Source: Clostridiales bacterium (GTDB taxonomy: Bacteria; Bacillota; Clostridia; Oscillospirales; Ruminococcaceae). Taken from it: a stretch of 64,000 nucleotides of DNA. The position numbers and the translations under genes were made by a program. Of this stretch, positions 45,684-55,238 are shown piece after piece. How positions within the stretch are numbered: position 1 is the stretch's first letter; each line of letters begins with the position of its first letter. The stretch lies in contig QAMM01000009.1 in NCBI GenBank assembly GCA_003150405.1, positions 62,001-126,000 of the forward strand, read 5' to 3'. The notes under the pieces are model-generated. The model was not told where the DNA came from, did no database searches, and saw nothing but the letters and a program-made list of their open reading frames with translations.

Positions 45684-46356
45684 TGTCCCCTCCTATATAA
45701 TCATCAAAAATAATGCTGCCATTTTCAATCGTAATCGTCCTGCCGCCAAAATAACGCACCAGGTCGTGTTCATGGGTCACCATTAAAATAGTAGTTCCAC
45801 ATTTGTTAATTTCCCGCAGAAGCTCTACAATTTCGTAAGAGAGTTCCGGGTCAATATTGCCGGTTGGCTCGTCCGCAATAATCAGCGGAGGGTCATTCAC
45901 CAAAGCGCGCGCCAAAGCAACCCTCTGCTGTTCACCGCCGGAGAGTTCGTTTGGGTAGCTCTTTGCTTTATGTACCAGCCCCATCAGGTCAAGCACATAC
46001 GGAACCTGGTTGCGGATAAACCGCTTAGAAGCGTCGGTCACCCGCAGGCTGAACGCAACATTATCAAAGACGTTCATGGTTGGAATCAAGCGGAAATCCT
46101 GGAACACTACACCAATCGAGCGGCGGAACCTTGGAATTTCCCGCTTCTTCAGCTTTTTCAGGTCGTAGCCATTGACAACAACAGACCCTTTGCTCGGAAG
46201 GGTTTCCCGCAGGATCAGCCGGAACATCGAGCTTTTTCCCGCGCCGGATGAACCCACAACAAAAGCAAACTCACCTGCATCAATATTCAGGTTGATGTCT
46301 TTCAGTACCGTATTGCCGTTGCCGTATGCAAACGAAACATCCTTAAAATTAATCAT
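45652..46356 (-). CDS. ftsE: Cell division ATP-binding protein FtsE
   Basis: A 234-residue ABC ATPase. Walker [10 protein letters not shown] (about 35-43), signature [14 protein letters not shown] and Walker [13 protein letters not shown] are intact. It does not transport; it drives FtsX conformational change. ATG 46356 ([14 protein letters not shown]) is the homology-supported start; an in-frame GTG at 46368 is possible, since the binding site is weak. Confidence 0.95.
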   Translation of the reverse strand: MINFKDVSFAYGNGNTVLKDINLNIDAGEFAFVVGSSGAGKSSMFRLILRETLPSKGSVVVNGYDLKKLKKREIPRFRRSIGVVFQDFRLIPTMNVFDNVAFSLRVTDASKRFIRNQVPYVLDLMGLVHKAKSYPNELSGGEQQRVALARALVNDPPLIIADEPTGNIDPELSYEIVELLREINKCGTTILMVTHEHDLVRYFGGRTITIENGSIIFDDYIGGDNESQQLQIPR

Positions 46357-46420
46357 AGACTGCACCACAATTCAAAAGAGTATCGATCCTTCATTCGTTC
46401 CACCGTCAAACGGCATCCGG

Positions 46421-47506
46421 TTAAAATTTAACCGGATTCGAGGTCAGGTATTTCTTTACCATCAACGCAATTTTAAAGATGATGGCATGGTCAAACTCAC
46501 GCAGATCAAGCCCGGTCAGCTTTTTAATCTTTTCCAGGCGGTAGACCAGCGTGTTTCTGTGTACAAACAGCTTTCTGGAGGTCTCAGACACATTCAGGTT
46601 GTTTTCAAAGAATTTCTGAATGGTAAACAATGTCTCATAATCCAACGACTCAATCGAACCCCGCTTAAAGACTTCCTTTAAAAAGGTTTCGCAAAGGGTC
46701 GTCGGAAGCTGGTAAATCAAGCGGGCAATCCCCAGGTTGTCATAACTAACAATAGCCTTGTCGGTATCAAACACTTTTCCGACTTCAAGGGCAATCTGCG
46801 CCTCCTTAAAGGAATGCGCCAGATCTTTGACCCCAACAACCGGCGTGCCAATACCCACAACCGCTTTGGTGTAAAATTCACTGGAGAGAGTGTCCACAAT
46901 TGAACAAGCCAGCTTTTCCAAATCTTTGGACTCAATGGTTGGTTTAATTTCCTTAATCAGCACAATTTCAGTTTCACTAATGTTGAAAACAAAATCCTTC
47001 TGTTTATCCGGAAAGAGGTTCTGAATTACATCGTAGGCCGAAACATCATGCGACGAAGTAATACGGATTAGCAATGCAACGCGGCTGACATCGGTGTTAA
47101 AATGCAGCTCACGTGCCTTGACATAGATGTCACCCGGCAGGATGTTATCCAAAACAACATTTTTGATAAAGTTGTTGCGATCGTACTTTTCGTCATAATA
47201 CTGCTTAATACTGGAAAGCGTCACCGCAAGAATCTGCGCGTATTTAGCAGCGGCATCGTCAATTCCCTCCACAAAAACCGCATAATCCGGTTTAATATGG
47301 GAACCAAACGGTTTATAGGTATAGCCGTCCCGGATGAAAACATCGTGCCCATCGGTAATATCCAGAGAAATATATTCATTGGTAATGCCTATTCTGGACA
47401 GTTCGCTGCATGCAATAACCGTCGCTTGGTCGTCTACTACACCGATCACGCGGTCAATGGTATCCCGCATTTGATGGACAATCCCTTGAAACAACCGATT
47501 CGACAT
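46421..47506 (-). CDS. CdaR/PucR-type transcriptional regulator
   Basis: A 361-residue protein with an N-terminal sensory region, a central GGDEF-like region of the CdaR type (about 150-285) and a C-terminal helix-turn-helix (NLNVSETSRKLFVHRNTLVYRLEKIKKLTGLDLRE), the PucR-HTH signature. Ligand unknown. ATG 47506 has AGAGGGG. It sits alone upstream of ftsE; whether it controls the neighbouring ABC ATPase or ftsEX is not shown. Confidence 0.88.
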   Translation of the reverse strand: MSNRLFQGIVHQMRDTIDRVIGVVDDQATVIACSELSRIGITNEYISLDITDGHDVFIRDGYTYKPFGSHIKPDYAVFVEGIDDAAAKYAQILAVTLSSIKQYYDEKYDRNNFIKNVVLDNILPGDIYVKARELHFNTDVSRVALLIRITSSHDVSAYDVIQNLFPDKQKDFVFNISETEIVLIKEIKPTIESKDLEKLACSIVDTLSSEFYTKAVVGIGTPVVGVKDLAHSFKEAQIALEVGKVFDTDKAIVSYDNLGIARLIYQLPTTLCETFLKEVFKRGSIESLDYETLFTIQKFFENNLNVSETSRKLFVHRNTLVYRLEKIKKLTGLDLREFDHAIIFKIALMVKKYLTSNPVKF

Positions 47507-47552
47507 AATCTATCCCCTCTTATTTCTAAAAAATATTTACAGATCAAATTCT

Positions 47553-47600
47553 ATTTTACATAAGTTTTTAACATTTTGCAACATATTGCGAAAAAATTCA
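47553..47600 (-). promoter_or_regulatory. Promoter of the CdaR-type regulator with inverted repeat
   Basis: TTGCAA (47576-47581), 17 bases, TAAAAT (47553-47558) on the minus strand. GCAA-TATG-TTGC overlaps the -35 and could be an operator. Confidence 0.5.
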
Positions 47601-47647
47601 GGGCTAATTTTGTAAATATTTCAAAACAAAATACCAAACCGGCCGAA

Positions 47648-47668
47648 TGTATTACAAATTGTAACACA
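47648..47668. repeat. Near-perfect palindrome, operator-like
   Basis: Arms TGTATTACAA and TTGTAACACA around one A, with one mismatch. It lies about 70 bases upstream of the regulator's promoter and just past the ABC gene's terminator. It could bind a dimeric regulator. Confidence 0.45.
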
Positions 47669-47725
47669 TTTCAATTGGTCGATTGTTAATAAACTATGAA
47701 AAAGCAAATGCCAGATCATTCCAAC

Positions 47726-47757
47726 AAAAAACCGCTGCACATATTGTGCAGCGGTTT
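47726..47757 (-). terminator. Terminator of the sugar ABC ATPase gene
   Basis: An 11-bp stem ACCGCTGCACA / TGTGCAGCGGT (47731-47755) with loop TAT and TTTTTTG on the minus side. Confidence 0.85.
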
Positions 47758-47790
47758 ATCCGTTTGGAGTTACACGAAATTATGGCAAAC

Positions 47791-48900
47791 TTAGTTACAA
47801 ATGACCTGCTCGGTTTCTTTGTCAAAAATGTTGACACGGTTGAGGTCGATTGCAACCTGAATCTTGTCACCCGGACGAGCTTTGGTGCGGGATACGCGAG
47901 CAGTAATATTATTGCCTTCGCAATCCAGATACAGGTAGGTCTCAGCGCCCATCAACTCAACAACATCTACATTGGCTTCAACAACACCGTCGGTTACTGC
48001 GGAGAGGTACATCTCTTCGTCATGAATGCATTCCGGACGGATACCGATGATAACTTCTTTGCCAACAGCAGCTTTAACAGCTTCGTTGTCTGCTTTTGCA
48101 GCCGGAAGCGGAATCTTATACTGGCCGAATGCGAAGCAGATTTTGCCGCCTTCTTCAACAAGAGTAGCGTCGATGAAGTTCATCTGCGGAGAACCAATGA
48201 AGCCTGCAACGAAGACGTTGCACGGTTTGTCGTACAGGTTCTGCGGGGTATCAACCTGCTGAATGAAACCGTCTTTCATAACAACGATTCTGTCAGCCAT
48301 GGTCATAGCCTCAGTCTGGTCATGAGTAACGTAAATGAAGGTGGTGCCCAGACGATAATGCAGCTTGGTCAGCTCGGTACGCATCTGCGCACGAAGTTTT
48401 GCGTCCAAGTTGGAGAGCGGTTCGTCAAGGAGGAAGACCTTCGGGTCACGGACGATTGCACGGCCCAGCGCAACACGCTGTCTCTGACCACCGGAAAGAG
48501 CCTTCGGTTTACGGTCGAGCAGGTGAGAAATATCGAGGATACGAGCAGCTTCTTCAACGCGGCGTTTGATCTCATCCTTCGGGGTTTTACGGAGTTTCAG
48601 ACCGAATGCCATGTTGTCAAATACAGTCATATGCGGGTACAGAGCGTAGTTCTGGAAAACCATTGCAATATCGCGGTCTTTCGGAGCAACGTCGTTCATC
48701 AGGGTCTCGCCAATGTAGAGCTGACCACCAGTGATTTCTTCCAGACCTGCAATCATACGCAGCGTGGTGGATTTACCACAGCCGGAAGGGCCAACAAGTA
48801 CTAAGAACTCCTTGTCTTCAATTTCCAGGTTAAAGTCAGAAACAGCCTGAACGCCGCCAGCATAAACTTTTTGAATATTGCGTAATGATACGTTTGCCAT
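47791..48900 (-). CDS. Sugar ABC transporter ATP-binding protein (MsmK/UgpC type)
   Basis: A 369-residue ATPase of the carbohydrate uptake CUT1 class. Walker [28 protein letters not shown] and a C-terminal MOBE/TOBE-type domain (about 235-369) are intact. It is monocistronic with no permease nearby, so it probably energizes several sugar importers encoded elsewhere, as MsmK does in streptococci. Codon use looks more biased than neighbours, suggesting strong expression. ATG 48900 has AGGAGG. Confidence 0.94.
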   Translation of the reverse strand: MANVSLRNIQKVYAGGVQAVSDFNLEIEDKEFLVLVGPSGCGKSTTLRMIAGLEEITGGQLYIGETLMNDVAPKDRDIAMVFQNYALYPHMTVFDNMAFGLKLRKTPKDEIKRRVEEAARILDISHLLDRKPKALSGGQRQRVALGRAIVRDPKVFLLDEPLSNLDAKLRAQMRTELTKLHYRLGTTFIYVTHDQTEAMTMADRIVVMKDGFIQQVDTPQNLYDKPCNVFVAGFIGSPQMNFIDATLVEEGGKICFAFGQYKIPLPAAKADNEAVKAAVGKEVIIGIRPECIHDEEMYLSAVTDGVVEANVDVVELMGAETYLYLDCEGNNITARVSRTKARPGDKIQVAIDLNRVNIFDKETEQVICN

Positions 48901-48941
48901 TATATGTACCTCCTAATTATTTGTAGCAACATTACATGTAT

Positions 48942-48972
48942 ACTATAACAAATTCGCCCTCAAAAAAGCAAT
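48942..48972 (-). promoter_or_regulatory. Probable promoter of the sugar ABC ATPase gene
   Basis: TATAGT at 48942-48947 on the minus strand, with TTGCTT about 18 bases upstream; 42 bases before the start codon. Confidence 0.45.
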
Positions 48973-49045
48973 AAGGTTATTAGCCAAAGATTCAAAATCC
49001 AGTTTATATATATTTACTAAAATTGGCTCCGAGGACAAAATTTGT

Positions 49046-49771
49046 TCATTTTTGGCTCAAATTACTGCCTAAAATCAACCCACATTCTTTGTGCAACATT
49101 TCCCGGCACTCTCCCGGCAACAAATTTGGGTCCAGTTCCAATTCGCCGATTTTTATACGCTTCAAACGTTCTACATGGTTGCCAACCGCCTCAAACATCC
49201 GCTTAATCTGGTGGTATTTCCCTTCGTACAGCACAACCTCAGCCAGCGGATTGTCCCCCTCTTGCACAATCCTGCACTGAGCAGGCAGGCATTTCGTTCC
49301 ATCCGAAAGGACAATGCCGCCGCAAAACACTTTTATTTCTTCGCTGCTGATGGGATGCTCCAGCACCGCCTGGTAAGTTTTTGGAACATGGTGCTTCGGC
49401 GAAAGCATCCGGTGGGCAAAATCGCCATCGTCGGTCAGCAGGACAAACCCTTCGGTATCAATATCGAGCCGGCCCGCCGGCGCCATTCCGCGACGGTACA
49501 GCTCCGGCGGAACCAAATCCAATACCGTTTGATGCCTGCCGTCCTCGGTCGCACAAATGACCCCCTGCGGTTTATTGAGCATTACATACAAGTGTTCTTT
49601 GAACTCCACTGGCACTCCGCGCAGCAACACCATATCGGCAGCGGGGTCAATATTCATTGACGCATCCCTTACCGGCTCGCCGTTGACGCGGACAAGCCCT
49701 GCCCTGCACAACTCCTTTGCCTCGCGGCGGGTCGCCGCATTCTGGCTGGTTAAAAAACGGTCAAGGCGCAT
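49046..49771 (-). CDS. 16S rRNA pseudouridine synthase, RsuA family
   Basis: A 241-residue enzyme with an N-terminal S4 domain (MRLDRFLTSQNAATRREAKEL) and a catalytic core containing GRLDIDTEGFVLLTDDG (catalytic Asp) and YHQIKRMFEAVGNHVERLKR. RsuA acts on U516 of 16S rRNA; the exact target here is inferred. ATG 49771 is preferred, since GGAGG is nine bases upstream; ATG 49780 touches the binding site. Confidence 0.92.
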   Translation of the reverse strand: MRLDRFLTSQNAATRREAKELCRAGLVRVNGEPVRDASMNIDPAADMVLLRGVPVEFKEHLYVMLNKPQGVICATEDGRHQTVLDLVPPELYRRGMAPAGRLDIDTEGFVLLTDDGDFAHRMLSPKHHVPKTYQAVLEHPISSEEIKVFCGGIVLSDGTKCLPAQCRIVQEGDNPLAEVVLYEGKYHQIKRMFEAVGNHVERLKRIKIGELELDPNLLPGECREMLHKECGLILGSNLSQK

Positions 49772-49795
49772 ACTTTTCATCCTCCGGCATAAAAA

Positions 49796-49825
49796 CAAGG
49801 CCCCGCTCACTGCGCAGGGCCTTTT
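49796..49825 (-). terminator. Terminator after the DUF4830 gene
   Basis: AAGGCCC ... GGGCCTT arms with extra pairing (GCG/CGC) and GTTTTT on the minus side. Confidence 0.7.
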
Positions 49826-49870
49826 CAGCGATTATTCCCATTGTACCCGATCTCAAACCGGAATGCAACG

Positions 49871-50350
49871 CTACGGCTGCATAAAACCGTGCATAAAACC
49901 ATCCAGCTCGCTGGAACAGACGTCGCCCCCGACAATCCTGTTTTCAAAGACAAGGATATGCGCATAGACGTTGCTCTTCCCCTCTGGGTAATTGGTGATA
50001 AGATAGGTATAGCGCGTAACGGTCTGACCCTTACACGCCTCCAAATCCAGCCCCTGCTGTTTTTGAATGGCATTGTAGTTCTGGTAAACGTCGTCAAACT
50101 CTGCCGGGATAGTCACCTCTGCCACCTCGGTCGGATCCGCAACGACTTCCCAGCCAAAATAGGTCAAAAACGCCACCCGCTGCTCCCCGGTTTCTGCTGC
50201 CATCATCTCCTCCGGCGGCAGGGATTCCGGGGGCTTGCTCCCGGAATTTGCATTGGTGATGACAATAATAGCCGTAATCCCTGCGGCAAGAATCATTGCA
50301 AAAATGGCAAAAATCTTCAGTTTAGACATGCGAACAGAACACAGAAACAT
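49871..50350 (-). CDS. DUF4830-type membrane-anchored protein
   Basis: A 159-residue protein with one N-terminal membrane helix (about 11-31), a Pro/Glu/Gly-rich linker and an extracytoplasmic domain starting at RVAFLTYFGWEV, which matches DUF4830. Function unknown. The start ATG 50350 has AGGGGG eight bases upstream; the next in-frame ATG (50329) has no binding site. It follows the EF-G paralogue by 62 bases. Confidence 0.78.
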   Translation of the reverse strand: MFLCSVRMSKLKIFAIFAMILAAGITAIIVITNANSGSKPPESLPPEEMMAAETGEQRVAFLTYFGWEVVADPTEVAEVTIPAEFDDVYQNYNAIQKQQGLDLEACKGQTVTRYTYLITNYPEGKSNVYAHILVFENRIVGGDVCSSELDGFMHGFMQP

Positions 50351-50412
50351 CTACATTACCCCCTATTGCTGACACAATAGTAATGTATATGCCCCTATGT
50401 TCTGGTTCAGTC

Positions 50413-52479
50413 TTATTTGCCGAAAATTTCAGCCGCTTTTGCAATAACTGCGCCCTGCATCTGCTCCGGCAGTGGTTCGTAGCGCTCAAACGCCAGTGTA
50501 AAGCTGCCGTCGCCTTGGGTCATCTGGCGCAGGACATTCGCAAAATCCTGCATCTCCGCCATCGGCACGTTGGCTTCAATAACAGTATAACCTTCTTCCT
50601 CCGGGTTCATTCCCAGCACACGGCCGCGCCGCTTGTTAAGCTCACCCATTAAATCGCCGGTCTTGTCGTCGGGAACAACCGCCTTGAGCAGTCCAATTGG
50701 CTCCAGTAAAATCGGAGATGCCTGGGCAATCCCTTCGCGGTAAGCAAGACCAGCCGCCGTCTTAAACGCCATTTCCGACGAGTCAACTGGATGATACGAT
50801 CCATCCAGCAGCGTCGCCTTGACGCCGACCACCGGGTAGCCTGCCAGCACACCCTTGAGCACACTGTCGCGCAGGCCCTTTTCAACCGCCGGGAAGTAGC
50901 CCTTTGGCACCGAACCGCCAAAGACCTTTTCCTCAAAGACCAGATCCTCACAGTCCCACGGTTCAAATTCAACGACAACATGGCCGTACTGGCCGTGCCC
51001 GCCGGTTTGTTTCTTATGTTTGCCCTCCGCCTTGACCTTTTTGCGGATGGTCTCGCGGTAGGCGATGATCGGCGGTTCCAAATCCACAGCAACGCCGAAT
51101 TTGCTCTTGAGTTTCGCAACTGCAACATCCAGGTGCTGCTCGCCCAAACCGCTGAGGATTTGCTGGTGCGTCTCGGTGTTCAGGGCGAACGAAAGGGTCA
51201 AATCCTCCTCCAGCAGGCGGTGAATCCCGCTGGACACCTTACTTTCATCCCCATTAGCCGCCGTTTTGACCGCCAGCGAATAGCAGGGTTCCGGGAATTC
51301 CATTTTATCGAACACAACCTGCCGCTTCGGGTCGCAGAGAGTATCCCCAGTCACCGCGCCGAGCTTGGTGATCGCCACAAGATCGCCCGCCGCAGCTTCC
51401 TTGACCTCATCCTGCCGTTTGCCGCGGATGTTAAGCAGTTTGCCAATTTTTTCCGGCTGCCCGGTTGTCATATTGACGACCGCCGCTTCGGTATTCAGCA
51501 CGCCGGAAATTACCTTGACAAAGGACAGCTTGCCGACAAATGGGTCGGCAACCGTCTTAAATACATACGCGCTTAAAAGAGAGGAAGCGTCGCAGTCCAC
51601 GTTGATGACCGAATCGGCGCAGACCGCCTCCCGGCCCGAAGCCTCCGCCGCAGACGGAAGCATTTTGGCAACAGCATCCAGCAGCATGTCAATGCCTGCA
51701 AGGGTTTGCTGGCTGCCGCAGAGCACCGGTGTAATCGCCCCGCTCTTAATACCGTTGTGCAGCCCGGTAATCAGCTCAAAATAAGTGAACTGCTCGCCGG
51801 AGAAAAACTTTTCAAACAGTTCTTCGTCGGTCTCGGCAATCGCTTCGCTGATAGCCTCAATCAGGCCGTCCAGCCGGTGTTCGGTGTCCGGCATATCCAC
51901 TGGGGTCGCCACGCCTTTCACATCGTACTTGTAGGCGCGCATTTCCAGCAGATTAATGTAGCATTCCACCCCGCTGCCGCTGTTATATGGGACGACAATC
52001 GGGCAAACTGACGGTCCAAAAGATGCTTTCAAATTTTCCAAAACTTTATAGAAATCAGCGTTTTCGCTGTCCATTTTCCCAACAAAAAACATGGTGGCTT
52101 TTCCGCTCTTCTTAGCCAATTTATAGGCCTTTTTCGCGCCCACGGTCACGCCGGATTTCCCGGAGACCGCAATCAAAACGCTGTCCGCCGCGCTGACGCC
52201 CTCATACAGCCCTGCTACAAAATCAAACAGGCCGGGGGTGTCCAGTAAATTCAGTTTCACGTCGTTGTAGTCAAACTGCGCAAGTGAAAGGGATAACGAC
52301 GCTTTGCGTTTTATCTCTTCCGGCTCAAAATCGCACACAGTATTGCCTTCGGTCACTTTTCCCAGGCGGTCAATGACTCCCGCCTTGAACATCATAGCTT
52401 CTGCAAGTGAGGTCTTACCAGACCCCGCATGACCAGCCAATGCAATATTTTTTATCCTGTCCGCCCCGAAACGGCTCAT
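50413..52479 (-). CDS. EF-G-like translational GTPase with altered G motifs
   Basis: A 688-residue EF-G paralogue with domains I-V. Walker A GHAGSGKT (16-23) is intact. G3 reads DTPGLFDF (80-87), so the catalytic His of DTPGH is Leu84. G4 reads VGKMD (133-137), with Gly134 where NKxD has Asn. Domain IV is present (GGHGQYGHVVVEFEP near 475). It is the EF-G2/FusA2-like class, not the housekeeping EF-G (which would sit in the str operon). Role unknown; ATG 52479. Confidence 0.88.
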   Translation of the reverse strand: MSRFGADRIKNIALAGHAGSGKTSLAEAMMFKAGVIDRLGKVTEGNTVCDFEPEEIKRKASLSLSLAQFDYNDVKLNLLDTPGLFDFVAGLYEGVSAADSVLIAVSGKSGVTVGAKKAYKLAKKSGKATMFFVGKMDSENADFYKVLENLKASFGPSVCPIVVPYNSGSGVECYINLLEMRAYKYDVKGVATPVDMPDTEHRLDGLIEAISEAIAETDEELFEKFFSGEQFTYFELITGLHNGIKSGAITPVLCGSQQTLAGIDMLLDAVAKMLPSAAEASGREAVCADSVINVDCDASSLLSAYVFKTVADPFVGKLSFVKVISGVLNTEAAVVNMTTGQPEKIGKLLNIRGKRQDEVKEAAAGDLVAITKLGAVTGDTLCDPKRQVVFDKMEFPEPCYSLAVKTAANGDESKVSSGIHRLLEEDLTLSFALNTETHQQILSGLGEQHLDVAVAKLKSKFGVAVDLEPPIIAYRETIRKKVKAEGKHKKQTGGHGQYGHVVVEFEPWDCEDLVFEEKVFGGSVPKGYFPAVEKGLRDSVLKGVLAGYPVVGVKATLLDGSYHPVDSSEMAFKTAAGLAYREGIAQASPILLEPIGLLKAVVPDDKTGDLMGELNKRRGRVLGMNPEEEGYTVIEANVPMAEMQDFANVLRQMTQGDGSFTLAFERYEPLPEQMQGAVIAKAAEIFGK

Positions 52480-52532
52480 ACGACCACTCCCTTTTGTTCA
52501 TACTTCATATAAAAAATAAATATGATGGTTGA

Positions 52533-52561
52533 ATTATATCACGTTTGCATAAAAGGTGCAA
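52533..52561 (-). promoter_or_regulatory. Promoter of the EF-G-like gene
   Basis: TTGCAC (52556-52561), 17 bases, TATAAT (52533-52538) on the minus strand, 54 bases before the ATG. Confidence 0.65.
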
Positions 52562-52658
52562 TTCTTTTTCCTCTACTTTTGTGCTAAATATATGTTTGAA
52601 TTTTTAGGATATTGCACAAAAAAGCAAAAAAGATTCACTGTATATCCGTCAAAAGCAA

Positions 52659-52691
52659 ACAAGCCGCACGGCAAAACGCCGTGCGGCTTGT
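52659..52691 (-). terminator. Terminator of the rlmB operon
   Basis: A 14-bp perfect stem ACAAGCCGCACGGC / GCCGTGCGGCTTGT with a 5-base loop, then TTTGCTTTT on the minus strand. Confidence 0.85.
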
Positions 52692-52720
52692 AACATTTTA
52701 CCGGATATCAGCGAACCGGA

Positions 52721-55207
52721 CTAAAGGGTTTTTAAGCGCGGGATAAGGAAGGTGGCCGCCAGCCAGACCACTTCATAAATCAGCAGGGAAAGCACCTTCA
52801 TCTCGCTCATACCAGAAACCAGTGTGAGGGCAATCAGCATCAGTACGCCAAGGCCAATGGCGGCAAACTGAATAATGCTCCCCAGTAGGATAGCGCCCTT
52901 CATCCGTTTGGCGGCAATCAGAGAACCGGCAAAGGAGTGGAAACTGCCGTTGCTTAATACCGAGCTGGCGCCGCGTTCCACCGGAGCAGTCAGCGCGTCA
53001 TAGGCTGCGTGAAGGCGGGCGGGCAGGATTTTAAAGAACGAGGGATCTTCGTCAAAGACCTCTGCAAGCTTTTGCTGGGTGATTACTGCGTCTACCGACT
53101 TGACAATCAGGTGAATTCCATTGTCCTCCAGCCGCCGAATGCAGGCCTTGACCTCCGGCGCAGCAAAGAACTTGGTGAGGAACACCGCTGTCAGCTCTCC
53201 CGAGGTGGAGAGGTAGATGAGGTCGTGCCCTTCATTGAGATAGCGCTCCTCATAGTCGCGCGACGGTACGCTGATGCCGTGGTTTACCATCAGGTCGCGG
53301 CTGCCAATCAGCACCCGCTTATTGTCTACCCAGGCAGAAATGCCCATACCATCCTCATATACCAGCGTGTCAACGGGGCGGAGCAGTTTGCTGTCCCCGC
53401 CGGTGATTTGGCGGAACACATTGGCAAGCACACTACCGGACGCTTCAATAACACTGGCGGCATCCATCAGCGCTTCATCAATCCGCTGTCCCGCAAAGGT
53501 CTTAATCCCATAAAGCTTGACCGCGTTACCGGGAAACAGGTCGTGCGCCGAAACGGCAGCCGCGTTGGTATAGCAAAAATCATCCACCTCGCTCGGCGAA
53601 AGGATTACCCCGCCGTGCTTGCTGTACTTGCGCACTGCGCGGGACATGGGCAGACAGACCGAAAACAGGTAGGAAAGCGGCGAAAAGACGCAAAGCACGG
53701 CTGCCGCAGTGGTGAGCGCGGTATCCGCGTTACGGGTCATGAAAAAGGAAACCGCACCAAGCAAAATCGTAAACCCAACTGCAAGCGGCGTCAGATACTT
53801 TGCATACTCGTCGGTAGCATCGGTGTCAATGGAATAACCAATAAAGTCGGTAACAAAATCTGCCTTCTGCTGAACCGCAACGGTGGGAATGTCGCTTACA
53901 ACGCCGCGGGTGAGTTCCAGCGCCACACTTTCGTCCTCCACCAGGGTGGTGACATATTTATCATACCCCGAAGATACCATGCGGAAGTTGAGGATCATGC
54001 GGTTAATGGCAAAATACTTGGCAAAACTGTTGCAGAGCAGTGCCCCAATGACCACAAGGCCGTACAAGTGGACGCTAGGCGCGGTCACCGCCTCAATGCG
54101 GAAGAAGCTGACAACCATTTGCACTAGGCTGAAAAGCGCCGCAAGCGAAACCAGGCTGTCTCGGTTCGGATGCAGCCGAACAGCAGAAAGCAGCCCTTCT
54201 CCAAGACTGGAGCAGCAGACCACCATGGAGGAAACCAGCAGAACAAACTGTACCGCCAAATAGATGAGCGGCTGTTCATTGCGGCGCAGCGCCGACGGCA
54301 GCAGCTGTGGGAAAAACTCTTGGCCCAGCGCAAACACCAGAGCAAGTCCGCCAAACACTGCCAGCAGAATTATGCTGAGCAGCAATCGTTTGCGGGTTGT
54401 AAGAATTTCGGTATACACCTCACGTTCATCAGCCGGTGAACGGTATTCCACATAGTCCAATTCTTCTTCCGGTTCCGGCTCTGCGTCCTCCTCTTTTTCC
54501 TGCGGGGCAGGTGTATCAGTACGCTGTTTTGCCTTTAAAAAGGCATCCTCATCTATGTACCGGGTCGGTTCATCCACCGGGGCGCCCGCATCATCATAAG
54601 CCGCTTGTGTTTTGGGCGCAGAAACCTCCGCAGCAGCTGTTTCCGGCTGTACCACTTCTTCAGCAGACTCCAAAAGAACCTCCGGTGATGCTTCGCCTTC
54701 GGCTGATTCTTCGGAATCCACCCACGGCACTTGGGCGTCATCCCCGGCTGGAGCCGCATCCATCGGCTCCGGTTCCTCCGGTGCCGACACGCCAAGCTCA
54801 TCGGCAAGGGATTCCCTCAGCAAATCCACCGTCGAAAGCGGCGGTGCTTCCACAGACGGCTCCGGCTCGGCAGACGGCTCCGGCCGTATCGTATATTCCT
54901 GGCGTGGTTCCTTTGGTGCCGTCGGCTCATCGTCGTAACGGATATTAACGGTAAACCTGGGTTTCTGCTGAGCAGCTTCTCCTCCCGGCGCCGGGGCGCT
55001 TTCCGCTGTTAGAGCCGCAGCCGGTGGCTTCATCTCGGTTTGAACCGGCTCTGGAGTACGGACAGGGGTTTTTTCTTCGCCCAATATCTCCGCAATCAAC
55101 CGGTCGACGTCAACGGCCGAATTTTGTTTCGTTTCACGCCCTGTATCCTGTTCCAGGCCCAAGTCTGCGAGAATATCATCTACTGAATACTGTTTTTTAT
55201 CGCTCAT
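52721..55207 (-). CDS. P-type-ATPase-like membrane protein without catalytic motifs
   Basis: An 828-residue protein. Residues 1-265 are a disordered Glu/Pro/Ala-rich region beginning with a short helix (YSVDDILADLGLE). About eight membrane helices follow (near 272-295, 314-333, 353-370, 381-400, 471-490, 497-520, 772-797, 803-822), laid out as in heavy-metal P1B ATPases. The soluble part has VLIGSRDLMVNHGI and ELTAVFLTKFFAAPEVKACIRRLEDNGI, like the P1B N/P domains. But CPC reads FSP, the DKTGT site is replaced near 553-560, TGDN is KSVD, and GDGxND is absent. It follows rlmB by 31 bases. ATG 55207 has GGGAGG. Confidence 0.75.
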   Translation of the reverse strand: MSDKKQYSVDDILADLGLEQDTGRETKQNSAVDVDRLIAEILGEEKTPVRTPEPVQTEMKPPAAALTAESAPAPGGEAAQQKPRFTVNIRYDDEPTAPKEPRQEYTIRPEPSAEPEPSVEAPPLSTVDLLRESLADELGVSAPEEPEPMDAAPAGDDAQVPWVDSEESAEGEASPEVLLESAEEVVQPETAAAEVSAPKTQAAYDDAGAPVDEPTRYIDEDAFLKAKQRTDTPAPQEKEEDAEPEPEEELDYVEYRSPADEREVYTEILTTRKRLLLSIILLAVFGGLALVFALGQEFFPQLLPSALRRNEQPLIYLAVQFVLLVSSMVVCCSSLGEGLLSAVRLHPNRDSLVSLAALFSLVQMVVSFFRIEAVTAPSVHLYGLVVIGALLCNSFAKYFAINRMILNFRMVSSGYDKYVTTLVEDESVALELTRGVVSDIPTVAVQQKADFVTDFIGYSIDTDATDEYAKYLTPLAVGFTILLGAVSFFMTRNADTALTTAAAVLCVFSPLSYLFSVCLPMSRAVRKYSKHGGVILSPSEVDDFCYTNAAAVSAHDLFPGNAVKLYGIKTFAGQRIDEALMDAASVIEASGSVLANVFRQITGGDSKLLRPVDTLVYEDGMGISAWVDNKRVLIGSRDLMVNHGISVPSRDYEERYLNEGHDLIYLSTSGELTAVFLTKFFAAPEVKACIRRLEDNGIHLIVKSVDAVITQQKLAEVFDEDPSFFKILPARLHAAYDALTAPVERGASSVLSNGSFHSFAGSLIAAKRMKGAILLGSIIQFAAIGLGVLMLIALTLVSGMSEMKVLSLLIYEVVWLAATFLIPRLKTL

Positions 55208-55238
55208 ACCGGCCTCCCAAACACTTTTTGCATATAGT

